A DNA stretch of 52,501 nt from Candidatus Methanophaga sp. AG-394-G06. GTDB lineage: Archaea > Halobacteriota > Syntropharchaeia > Alkanophagales > Methanospirareceae. The position numbers and the translations under genes are program-made. The notes beneath the pieces were generated by a model. It saw only the letters and a list, made by a program, of their open reading frames with translations, ran no database searches and was not told where the DNA came from. Shown one piece after another: positions 28,623 to 37,794 of this stretch. The stretch is from contig PRCZ01000003.1 in assembly GCA_009903405.1 (NCBI GenBank), positions 15,347-67,847 on the forward strand, given 5' to 3'. Each line of letters begins with the position of its first letter. The stretch's first letter is position 1.

Positions 28623-29954
28623 ATGAACAAAAAACTTTTGCGTTTGTTTCTTATTATCCTCGTTCTATCTGTTCTATTTGCCTTTGTTGCTTACGGCGGA
28701 GGAGCGGAAGAGGGTAAAAGAGTAATTTACGTGCTGAACTTAGAAGGAACGATCACAGAAGGCAGTACATTAAACGTAGTAGAAGGCTTTAAAGAGGCTG
28801 AGGAAATCGGTGCTGAAGCGGTACTGGTCGAACTCGATACGCCTGGTGGACTCGTTAGTTCCACGCTTGAAATAACCAAGGTAATATTAAATTCAAAAGT
28901 GCCGGTTATCACATATGTAACGCCGAAGGGCGCGATAGCAGCCTCTGCGGGCTCTTTCATATTGGTCTCGGGCAATATCGCCGCGATGTCTCCCGGAACG
29001 ACCACCGGATCCGCAATGCCTGTTGAAATCGGTCTTGAAGGTAGAAAACCAGCAGATAAAAAAACAATTAACTTCTTCGCCGGGCATATGGAGAGCATAG
29101 CGGCTTCAAGAGGTAGAAACGCAACACAGGCAAAGCGTTTCGTCACCGAAAATGATGCATTAAATGAAACTACCGCTTTAGAGCGAGGAATAATTGACCT
29201 CATTGCAGAGGATGAAACCGAGCTCTTAAACAAAGTTGATGGGATGACCGTTAAAATAGGGGGTAAGAACCACACATTAGCGACAAAAAACGCTTCGCTA
29301 TACGTTAAAGAAAAAACAGTACGTTCTTCACTGTTAGAATTGCTTAGCAACCCACAGATAGCGCTTATTCTCTTAATGGTTGGCATATACGGACTGATTT
29401 TTGGGTTCATGTCTCCCGGAACATACGTGCCTGAGATGATAGGTGCGATCTGCCTGATTTTAGGGCTTTATGGTATGGGGCTCTTCGACGTCAATATGTT
29501 TGGTGTGCTTTTAATAATTATCGCGGTTATTTTATTCATTGCCGAGGCGCTTACACCCACCTTTGGAATACTCACCGTAGGGGGTGCGGTATGCTTGATA
29601 ATAGGCGCTTTGATATTACCAAATGAGCCGTTACTATTTAATCCCGAATCGGAATGGTTTGAAGGGTTTTTACTAACGGTAATCGGAATTGCAGCGGCAT
29701 CTGCCGCTTTTTTCTTATTTGCCGTGGGCGCCGTTTTGGTAGCGAGAAGGAGAAAAGCAAAAGTAGGTGCGGAAGATCTTATCGGGAAAGTAACGAAGGC
29801 GGAAACTAAAATTGATGCAGACGCTGGCACGATAAAAACGAGAGGTGAAATCTGGAATGCACGGACTTTAGACGGTGAAACGATAATTGAAGGCGAGAAA
29901 GTGGTTATTGTAGACCGCGAAGGGTTGACATTGATCGTTAAGAGGAAAGAATAA
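28623..29954 (+). CDS. NfeD-like membrane serine protease (ClpP-class, long form)
   Basis: 'VELDTPGGLVSSTLEITKVILNSKVPVITYVTPKGAIAASAGSFILVSGNIAAMSPGTTTGSAMPV'; TM helices plus C-terminal OB-like NfeD domain 'DLIGKVTKAETKIDADAGTIKTRGEIWNAR'. Confidence 0.92.
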   Translation: MNKKLLRLFLIILVLSVLFAFVAYGGGAEEGKRVIYVLNLEGTITEGSTLNVVEGFKEAEEIGAEAVLVELDTPGGLVSSTLEITKVILNSKVPVITYVTPKGAIAASAGSFILVSGNIAAMSPGTTTGSAMPVEIGLEGRKPADKKTINFFAGHMESIAASRGRNATQAKRFVTENDALNETTALERGIIDLIAEDETELLNKVDGMTVKIGGKNHTLATKNASLYVKEKTVRSSLLELLSNPQIALILLMVGIYGLIFGFMSPGTYVPEMIGAICLILGLYGMGLFDVNMFGVLLIIIAVILFIAEALTPTFGILTVGGAVCLIIGALILPNEPLLFNPESEWFEGFLLTVIGIAAASAAFFLFAVGAVLVARRRKAKVGAEDLIGKVTKAETKIDADAGTIKTRGEIWNARTLDGETIIEGEKVVIVDREGLTLIVKRKE

Positions 29955-30100
29955 AAAACCACAAGATTTCACAAGATTAACACAACACTTTTTCTTTTTT
30001 ACAAAAAGAAAACCTGTGCTAAAAGAAAAAAAAGTTCTTTTGGTAAAGCTTTTCTTTTTAAGAAAAGGTTTGTGAAAATCTGTGTAATCTTGTGGTTATA
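29955..30100. repeat. Composite nested-hairpin repeat with 'aaccacaagatt' inverted ends
   Basis: 'aaccacaagatttcacaagattaacac ... aaaatctgtgtaatcttgtggtta' flank inner 'tttctttttacaaaaagaaa' and 'aagcttttctttttaagaaaagg' palindromes. Confidence 0.7.
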
Positions 30101-30139
30101 AAAATTACCTAAAGAAATACAAAAAAATAAAATCGTGAG

Positions 30140-30997
30140 GTGATGAAACAGATGCGTATTCTCCTGGGAGCACCAGTATGGTATGGCAACCGCCCATTCA
30201 AGAGGACATTAGAAGAGCTTCACAAGCTCGAGCTGGATTATTTTGAGTTTTCACTCGATTATCCATTGCCCGATTGCATGGGTAAAACGGACAGGGCAGA
30301 GCTAAAGGATTTATTAACTGATTATGGCATGAAAATCGCTTTTCATTCTCCTCTTGATATTTCCGTGGCGCATCCGAGGGAAGAGTTAGCAGATGCGAGT
30401 ATGACGATTTTAAAACGGTGTATGGATTTTTATACTGATTTGCAGCCACATTCGCTATACTACAATTTCCATTTGCATCCTCTGGTTTCCACGTATAAGC
30501 TTGAGGACGTGAGGGCAGAGATGAAAATAAAAGGTCTTAGAAGATGCGAAACAATAATGAGAATGGCTTCTGAGTCGGGTATAGTAGCAAGTGTGGAAAA
30601 CGATTTGGTCCCTTTCAAATGGTCCGACCTGATACTCGAAGCTCTTTTTTCGCCTGAGTTATATCTCACCTTCGATATAGGGCATGCGATAATGGCGGAA
30701 CTGCACCGTTCGAGAACGAAAGGCAGCAGTTATTTAGATTATATTGCGCAGTGGATAGAGAAGTGTGGTCCGAAAATGCTGGTGGTGCATTTGCATGATT
30801 GCGCCCTTACAGAGAAGCAAGACCATTTATCAATAGGAAGGGGAGAGTTAGATTTCGATGCGATTTTCGACATGTTGAAAAGAACGAATTGTAAATACAT
30901 AGTTATAGAGACTTTTTGGCGGAATAAGGATAAGGGGGAGATGAATTACGAAGAGCTGAAACGGAATGTGGACTTTTGTAGGAGTATGTTCTTTTAG
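30140..30997 (+). CDS. Sugar phosphate isomerase/epimerase-like TIM barrel (AP endonuclease family 2)
   Basis: 'LGAPVWYGNRPFKRTLEELHKLELDYFEFSLDYPLPD', 'IAFHSPLDISVAHPREELADASM', 'LTFDIGHAIMA', 'MLVVHLHDCALTEKQDHLSIGRGELDFDAIFDML'. Confidence 0.88.
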   Translation: MMKQMRILLGAPVWYGNRPFKRTLEELHKLELDYFEFSLDYPLPDCMGKTDRAELKDLLTDYGMKIAFHSPLDISVAHPREELADASMTILKRCMDFYTDLQPHSLYYNFHLHPLVSTYKLEDVRAEMKIKGLRRCETIMRMASESGIVASVENDLVPFKWSDLILEALFSPELYLTFDIGHAIMAELHRSRTKGSSYLDYIAQWIEKCGPKMLVVHLHDCALTEKQDHLSIGRGELDFDAIFDMLKRTNCKYIVIETFWRNKDKGEMNYEELKRNVDFCRSMFF

Positions 30998-31006
30998 CCC
31001 TTTTTA

Positions 31007-31124
31007 TTGTATATAAAGTATAATTTCTACCTATAAATTTAATTTGTGACGCAGATTTACACAGATTTACACGGATTTAATTTCTTCTGCGTTAATCTGC
31101 GTTAATCTGTGTCAATAATTAATT
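31007..31124 (-). repeat. Full-length dispersed inverted-repeat element, reverse orientation
   Basis: Reverse complement matches 11301-11419 along nearly its whole length, including the 'agaaattatactttatatacaa' end. Confidence 0.9.
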
Positions 31125-34100
31125 TTAGTTGGATATTATGCTTTCTTGTACATCCGGAACCACAACTTTACAATCCTCATAAACCTCAAAGTAGTATCCT
31201 GCCCCAGGCTTTAGCGTTTCCGAGCTGACTAAATATTCCCACTCGCCGTCCTCATACATAAATATGAACAGAGATACTATCCTATTCTGCACTGCATCAT
31301 CAAATGTGTATTCCTCGTAATCGAGTGTAACATTCAGCGCGGCTATCTTAACCTCTTCCGTTGATGGAACACCTATCATATTCCAACCCTTTGACAAGCT
31401 GAGTTCAAATGGCATTTCCACTGCTCGCCCGCTCAGATTCAAACTCGCTTGCTCTTCCGTCTCAACCAAATATGCTTTCCCGGGCTCAATCGCCGTTAAT
31501 GTCGAAGCTTCTGAATTATTCTTAAGGTGATATAACCAACACATATTCGCGGAATCGAAATAGAATACCGCAGAATACGGGACATCATCCAAAACCTGCT
31601 CCACATTGGACTCATAAAGCGCTACTGGACTTGAGAACGTGCTCCAACCTGCTGTTAGGTTCAGCTCCCAACATATCTTAGGCACGAAAACATAACTGAT
31701 TTTAAATTCCCGTGCTTCATACAGCTTTGGCATCGGGTTCATTACAGGGAATCGAACTATCTTCTTGTCTTCTCTATCATCTTCGCCATGCCAAACAATT
31801 CCGTTCATCCCTCTAACAACTACATCCTCTGCCTCTATCGGCAACTCAAGCTCGCCTATCAATGATGGCCATGCACGCTCATTTACTTTCCCCGCCACTA
31901 CTGGCTGCTCATACCAATAGGTCCACTTAGTTGCAGATTCATCAAGTGGTGTTATCGCCATTGTAACTACATACTCATTATCATTCTCACAGTCGCGTGA
32001 GATTATCGCCTCATCTATTGGCTTCTCCGGTATCTTAGGTAGTAATGGCTTAAACATGGGATCTCCTAACAAAATAAACTGCTCTGACGTTTCATTTATC
32101 ATTCCCGTAATTTCTTCCTCCCATCCTGGATACTCATTGAGCATATCCTCCGAATATTCAAGCTTTAACAGATAGAGATTTTTTGCATGTGTTAGTGCTT
32201 CTCCTACCGACATATTACCATAAATCAAGCTTTGATAGAAGGCCTTACTGAAATCCTCTGTTATAAATATCCATGAAAGCGAGTTTGCGCCGATGTAATT
32301 CACACTACCCGCTTCCAAGAATGACATTGCAATTGATCTATCCAAATCAAGAGGCTCGTAGAAGAGTTCATCACTCAACGAATCATAATACCTGCCACCT
32401 TTTAACCTCCCTGAAAGGCATGTGTAGGCATGCGTTGTTTGTGGTGCCAATCTAAGCATTTTCACATCTGTCGCATCTAAATACGGTTCTAACCATGCCC
32501 ATTGATTCAATGCCCAATCAGACTCCGAACCATGATGTAAGAAGAACACGATGTTCTTTCCATTGTTCATCTCCATCATTACTTCCGGACAATTTGCCTT
32601 CTCATAGACCTCAAAATCTACGGATAAGCCCGCATCTTCCAGATATTTGTTGATGTCTCCTGCTGTGGGTGTTTGTGGCGATGCTAAAGAGGGATTGGTA
32701 ATAACTAAAGCTTTCGATTTCCAATCCCCTTTCTCTGCTATCTTTTTGTATGCAAGCGTTCTTGCTATTACGGCTGATGCATCGTATACATCCAAGCCAA
32801 TTATTCGACCGGTTGCAACTTCACGGAAATCATCATCATCTAATTGGATATTGTAATCGCGATATATGTCAAATCCCATAACTGTCAAAATGGGATTATT
32901 TAGGCTATTCAAATAGCCTTCTTGAGCGAGAGCTGCGAGTTTTTCTTGGCTTTTCGGATCATTCAGCGCATCAATAAAGTATTGAGGCAAGTAATCCTCT
33001 ACCAAGCGGTAGTTATCATATGTGACTGATTGATTATACACCTGTCCCGTATCAACAAACGGGACCGATCCAGTACCACCAACAACTATTAGATAGTCCG
33101 GCTTGATTTTATAATCAAAAACGGACTCTTTAAGTCTTTCTTCCACCTCTAGAGGTATAATATCCGATGGGTTCTTGTTTATATCTATAACCGGTGCTTT
33201 CCTCGCCGCTGCGATCTGAGCAGCGGTTAAAGAGAGCTTAGGGATTTTTGTATATGCAAATGCAGTTGTATTAATAGGCGGAAAAAGAGTTGTCACATTT
33301 ATCTCATAGGTTGGCGTGTAACAGCAATCGCTACCATTGCAGCAGTGTATTTCAAATCCCCAGGTTCCAGATTTTGTTAAATTGATCTCTGCTTTACATC
33401 GCCCGGGACCGCCTTCCAACTGCTCCGTACATTCACTGCCCGAATGGGGCGGGTAATATTCAACGTACGTGCCGGATGTATTCAAGGTGACATCCCAGAT
33501 TATCAAAGCTGTGGTTCCCGCTGTGGCATTGACCGGATAAGAGATATTCCTAACATAGTCACAATAAGGTGGTTCTGCTATTATCTTTATCTCCTCATCG
33601 GGCAGGAACTTTTCAATCCCGTCAAAATATATAATGATTCCTTCGTCTATACTCTTTTCCTCGCCGGAATCCATTGCAAAATCCAATACCCCCTCAATAC
33701 TAAGTGTTGCCACCTCATTTGGATTCAAATCACCTATGTCCCACGTGATGTCCGTCCATGCAGGCAATCCAACCCCCACTATCTCTTCTATCTCTTCCGG
33801 TAAGGCTTGCGCACCATAAGACTCCAGGGTTACTTTTGAGTTGCCAGCCATAATAGGAGAAATTGGTGCCACTACAAATGCAAGCAATACAACAATTAAA
33901 GCGATGGTGACTCTCCCTCTACCACCCTTCTTCCTCGTTAGTGTATACGCCATCAAGAACATCAAAATCGCGAAAAGAACTCCGAACCCAGGTATCCTCA
34001 TTGACATACTTACGGTCCCGACAGTTGCGATGGCCGATTTCACGGTCCTTCGCGGTAGTAAGGTATCACGAATGATAATGTTTTCAACCACATCATCGCC

Positions 34101-35930
34101 CGTGTTTTTTACATTTACTGTGATATAATAGGTGGTGCCTTCTTGATCACAAGGAACTTCCGCGGGGAATAATTCTGTGCTCACGAGAATATCCCCTATT
34201 TCCTTCTCAAATTTAATGGTCTTCTGCTTTGGTGATCTCAATTCAAAATCCCTCGTATTGGTGAACACCACCGCATTAACCTCTTCCCCATTCTTCGCCA
34301 TCGCTCTTATCAGCATTTCATTTGCATCGCCCTGTGAAACCGAGATATTCATCGCTTCCAAATCCATTATCACATCCGGGCTAACAGCTCCAATGACTAT
34401 GGCATTGTCTGTATCCAGTGCATCACCAGTTGAATTTGGAATTACCGCACTCACATACAATATGGGATAGCCCAAATAAGAAGCGAGAGGCGCTGCTTCT
34501 ACTGCACTGTGATAATCTGTAGAGTTTAGTATCACCACGCCTTGAGACTGGTTCCAGCAGGAGGCGATCCTCGCCGCGGTATCAAAGATGTCCGTGCCAC
34601 AAATCCGCGATACTTCTATATCCCCGGGCAAACTTACATCTGCATCACCAATTATCGTGACGTGCTCCGGAGAATACTGTGATAAGAACCATGATGTGGA
34701 ATGCGGCATGGTTTTCAGCTCTAACCAGATGGGTGTGTATGCAATGTCATAATCAAGAACAACACCGGTCGCACCTGCATCCTTAGCATCTTCCATATTT
34801 CTTAGTGTGCCCTCGACATTCGGTACAGACATTGTATCCTCTATGTCGGTTTTACGCCAGAACAGGTATATAGCTGCTTCTTCACCAATATCTTGACATA
34901 GAATGCGAATATCCCTTGTTCCTATGGGAGCTATAAGCATGAGCTCTACATGGCTTGCAATCTCTTCACGATCATAACCCGCGGGATAATAATCATCAAA
35001 CGGATTTTGCATTTTGGCACCTATCGTTATCTCAGGATCCATTTTTTTAACTTGCTTGCAGAAGGATACAAAAAAGTCGGTGACCATACTAGCTCGCCAT
35101 TCGAACCATTTTTGTGTGTTCGAGCTATATCTATTGGCAAGGTCAACTTTTCCGGGGTCTATTCCCGTGTCATTCCAAAATCCTCTCTTACACAGATCGC
35201 AAAAACAGTAATCGCTCCCAGCATAGCCAAAATCAGATAGAACTACGCCGTCTATGTCATATCTTAGAACTTCTTCTGTCAAATTCAATAAGTATTCTTT
35301 ATATTCATCATCCAAAGGGCAAACCCATTCTTTGGATCTTTTATCTTCATTGTCCACTTGACTCCATTCCTGATGATCCCCAACGGTTATGGGATCGCGG
35401 AAACAAGACAATGCTGCAAATACGCTTAAACCTTCTTCATGCGCTTTATCTATGAATACTTTTGTGACATTTATATCCGGGCCAACAGCGTCTTCCTCCA
35501 CCACTTCGCTTGGGAAATAAACAAATCCGTTATCGTCTTTGACATTTATAATTACTGTGCTTACATTGCCAGACTTCAATTTATTTATAATTGGCGGAAC
35601 ACCATATTTCACTAGATCTGCATTTTCTAGCCAGCTATATCGCTCGCCTGTGTCCACACCGGTAGGCACTAACAATAGTGGTCGCGATGCATTTTCGGCT
35701 TGTGAGATCGCCAAAGGAGTAGCGGCGATTACATCTTGCCAGTTCCGTGTCCCCACTAAAATGACATCTGTATCGCCCCCATTAGAAGCAGCAGTTACCG
35801 TTTCTACCGCAACTAATGCAAGACAAAGGATTAAAGTCAATGCTATTGTCCCTTTAGAAAAGCGTTTACGAAAAACGCTTCGCTTAAAGAAATGTTTTTT
35901 AGGGGGCGATTTTTGTAGCATCTGTGTCAT
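31125..35930 (-). CDS. Giant exported multidomain protein: N-terminal TIM-barrel glycosidase-like region and C-terminal C25 (gingipain)-like peptidase domain
   Basis: 'GVVLSDFGYAGSDYCFCDLCKRGFWND' (glycosidase-like family motif); C25-like 'VVGGTGSVPFVDTG', 'NIVFFLHHGSESDWALN', 'THAYTCLSGRLKGG', 'GEALTHAKNLYLLKL', 'QFILLGDPMFKP'; start set at an internal ATG, the longest ORF begins at 35996. Confidence 0.8.
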   Translation of the reverse strand: MTQMLQKSPPKKHFFKRSVFRKRFSKGTIALTLILCLALVAVETVTAASNGGDTDVILVGTRNWQDVIAATPLAISQAENASRPLLLVPTGVDTGERYSWLENADLVKYGVPPIINKLKSGNVSTVIINVKDDNGFVYFPSEVVEEDAVGPDINVTKVFIDKAHEEGLSVFAALSCFRDPITVGDHQEWSQVDNEDKRSKEWVCPLDDEYKEYLLNLTEEVLRYDIDGVVLSDFGYAGSDYCFCDLCKRGFWNDTGIDPGKVDLANRYSSNTQKWFEWRASMVTDFFVSFCKQVKKMDPEITIGAKMQNPFDDYYPAGYDREEIASHVELMLIAPIGTRDIRILCQDIGEEAAIYLFWRKTDIEDTMSVPNVEGTLRNMEDAKDAGATGVVLDYDIAYTPIWLELKTMPHSTSWFLSQYSPEHVTIIGDADVSLPGDIEVSRICGTDIFDTAARIASCWNQSQGVVILNSTDYHSAVEAAPLASYLGYPILYVSAVIPNSTGDALDTDNAIVIGAVSPDVIMDLEAMNISVSQGDANEMLIRAMAKNGEEVNAVVFTNTRDFELRSPKQKTIKFEKEIGDILVSTELFPAEVPCDQEGTTYYITVNVKNTGDDVVENIIIRDTLLPRRTVKSAIATVGTVSMSMRIPGFGVLFAILMFLMAYTLTRKKGGRGRVTIALIVVLLAFVVAPISPIMAGNSKVTLESYGAQALPEEIEEIVGVGLPAWTDITWDIGDLNPNEVATLSIEGVLDFAMDSGEEKSIDEGIIIYFDGIEKFLPDEEIKIIAEPPYCDYVRNISYPVNATAGTTALIIWDVTLNTSGTYVEYYPPHSGSECTEQLEGGPGRCKAEINLTKSGTWGFEIHCCNGSDCCYTPTYEINVTTLFPPINTTAFAYTKIPKLSLTAAQIAAARKAPVIDINKNPSDIIPLEVEERLKESVFDYKIKPDYLIVVGGTGSVPFVDTGQVYNQSVTYDNYRLVEDYLPQYFIDALNDPKSQEKLAALAQEGYLNSLNNPILTVMGFDIYRDYNIQLDDDDFREVATGRIIGLDVYDASAVIARTLAYKKIAEKGDWKSKALVITNPSLASPQTPTAGDINKYLEDAGLSVDFEVYEKANCPEVMMEMNNGKNIVFFLHHGSESDWALNQWAWLEPYLDATDVKMLRLAPQTTHAYTCLSGRLKGGRYYDSLSDELFYEPLDLDRSIAMSFLEAGSVNYIGANSLSWIFITEDFSKAFYQSLIYGNMSVGEALTHAKNLYLLKLEYSEDMLNEYPGWEEEITGMINETSEQFILLGDPMFKPLLPKIPEKPIDEAIISRDCENDNEYVVTMAITPLDESATKWTYWYEQPVVAGKVNERAWPSLIGELELPIEAEDVVVRGMNGIVWHGEDDREDKKIVRFPVMNPMPKLYEAREFKISYVFVPKICWELNLTAGWSTFSSPVALYESNVEQVLDDVPYSAVFYFDSANMCWLYHLKNNSEASTLTAIEPGKAYLVETEEQASLNLSGRAVEMPFELSLSKGWNMIGVPSTEEVKIAALNVTLDYEEYTFDDAVQNRIVSLFIFMYEDGEWEYLVSSETLKPGAGYYFEVYEDCKVVVPDVQESIISN
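35853..35883. repeat. 31-bp palindromic repeat, copy 2, inside coding sequence
   Basis: Identical to 4222-4252; encodes KRSVFRKRFSK in the N-terminal region of the giant ORF. Confidence 0.85.
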
Positions 35931-36735
35931 TAACTGCCTCCCCCTTCTTTTCAATAATAAACGTGATAGCTCTAACAGAATCAGCCTTTGTAGCATTTGC
36001 GCATGACCGACCAGTTATTTCAACTGACAAATTCGTGCCCGGCATGGTTCCCGTAACGTTTAATAATAGATAATCCTCTTCATCCGCATTTAATATCATA
36101 TCGCATGGAAACTCACTAACCTCTTCTTCCTGAAGATAAAGCATTACATCCCAGCCTTCACCATCTTCAAATTCAGGCTCTTTTATCTCCATCACGTCAA
36201 GCCCTATACCGGTATTTTTTACTGTTAGCTCGAAGCTTGCCGTCTCGTTGATCGTTACGTTCTTAGTCATGACATCTTCTTCGCCATCTATACTCAAATC
36301 TATGCCATATACCTCTACGACTTTTGGAGCAACCGTGATAAAAATATCGACTTTTTTAGGCATTGAAGGAGGAAAACCTTCAGACGGGAAAAAGAAATAA
36401 GAATAGGTCGTATAGTTCCCCAGCTTTTGATCCGTTGGGACTGATGCAGTTACTACGAAAGTGCCCTCGCCATCTGCTTCAATTTCATCAATTCGCTCGG
36501 GTTCGATACACACCATCTCTGCACCATCACCTGCAACAGGAGTATGCGAAATATTATAGGCGGGTGAATCCTGATAATTTACAACGGTTAAATTTTTACT
36601 ACCTGATTCACCTGGTGAAAGATCAAACTCTACAGTGAAAAACACGGAGGATACAGCAGTTATGGTTGCCAAGATGAATAAGCACAATATAAGCATTCCA
36701 AATACCGTGACAAAATACCTTTTTTTGTTGCTCAT
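35899..36735 (-). CDS. Exported NEW3/COG1470-like beta-domain protein
   Basis: Signal peptide; 'FTVEFDLSPGESGSKNLTVVNYQDSPAYN', 'ASFELTVKNTGIGLDVMEI'. Confidence 0.7.
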   Translation of the reverse strand: MSNKKRYFVTVFGMLILCLFILATITAVSSVFFTVEFDLSPGESGSKNLTVVNYQDSPAYNISHTPVAGDGAEMVCIEPERIDEIEADGEGTFVVTASVPTDQKLGNYTTYSYFFFPSEGFPPSMPKKVDIFITVAPKVVEVYGIDLSIDGEEDVMTKNVTINETASFELTVKNTGIGLDVMEIKEPEFEDGEGWDVMLYLQEEEVSEFPCDMILNADEEDYLLLNVTGTMPGTNLSVEITGRSCANATKADSVRAITFIIEKKGEAVNDTDATKIAP

Positions 36736-36852
36736 TATCGACTACCACATATTACAACAAAAAGTTAGGTATATAAAAACCTGCCCCTAACTAACAAACT
36801 TAGGTGTGCCCAGATATTATATACAAAAAAAAGTGCGGGATTAGCTTAGCTA

Positions 36853-37686
36853 CTAACCCACATTATACGATGTTACGTCATATGCATATTCACCGCTACT
36901 CGTCCACGCATCTACAACCACTGTTCTCATTCCTCTGGGAGGCCCTATTGTGCCCGTGTCTGTATGCGTGCCTGCACTAACGTAGTGTGGTCCACAACGC
37001 GCCATACCTCCACCCTGTTTTAGGTACGTTGATCTTACATGGCATGGCTGGTTTACAGTGTAGTAAGTATATACTACGTTACTTGGTGGATATATGGTGT
37101 AGTACGAGGAACCCATCCAAGCATTAACTGTTAATGCCGGTTGTGGCGGTGTACTAGGCCATACATAGATCCATACTGAGTTACTCTCCCCAGTTGAACT
37201 TCCATCCGCATAAATTCGATTCCAGCCCACCTTCTCGGCGTCAAACTGGTGGTAGTAGTACCCTGCTTTTCGATATCCTAAAGGATTCCAATCCTTCCAT
37301 CCACCTGGATCTACCTCATATATCGAAATCCACTGGTTATGATCGTTGTAGAGTAGCAAATAAGTCCAGTCTCCAGCGTATAGGGCTGCGTTATCCTTAG
37401 TCCAGACGCCATTGTAAAGAGTCCATAGTTGACTTCCTGGAGTCATACTCAACCAGTCAACTTCTGGTAACTCTGGTAGCGGGCCTCCTATCACCACCAT
37501 TTTAGTATCTGTTGTGGGCGTTATACCCGAGCTTTTCGGTAATGCGGAGACATTTTCGCCGGAAACCGTTTTTCCCGTTGATGGTGGTGGCGGGGTTGTT
37601 GTAGGCTGTGATGCGCTGCAAACTGCTATCCCTACAAGAAGCACTATTACTGATATTGCGACTAACGCAAATATGCGCTTTTCCAT
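36853..37686 (-). CDS. Exported protein of unknown function, paralogue A
   Basis: Signal peptide; shares 'GSQLW.LYNG.WTK..AA.Y..D.TY.LL.ND..QWIS' and C-terminal 'YVSAGTHTDTGTIG.P.G.RTVVVDAWTSSGEY...VT.YNV' with 37795-38895. Confidence 0.8.
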   Translation of the reverse strand: MEKRIFALVAISVIVLLVGIAVCSASQPTTTPPPPSTGKTVSGENVSALPKSSGITPTTDTKMVVIGGPLPELPEVDWLSMTPGSQLWTLYNGVWTKDNAALYAGDWTYLLLYNDHNQWISIYEVDPGGWKDWNPLGYRKAGYYYHQFDAEKVGWNRIYADGSSTGESNSVWIYVWPSTPPQPALTVNAWMGSSYYTIYPPSNVVYTYYTVNQPCHVRSTYLKQGGGMARCGPHYVSAGTHTDTGTIGPPRGMRTVVVDAWTSSGEYAYDVTSYNVG

Positions 37687-37794
37687 TTTCTCTTTTTCAC
37701 CTCCTATCTCATTAAAATTACTATTCGATATATATACAAATAAAAATAAAAAATAAATAAAAAGATAAGATGTGGGCTTAGCTAGCCTAGCTAC

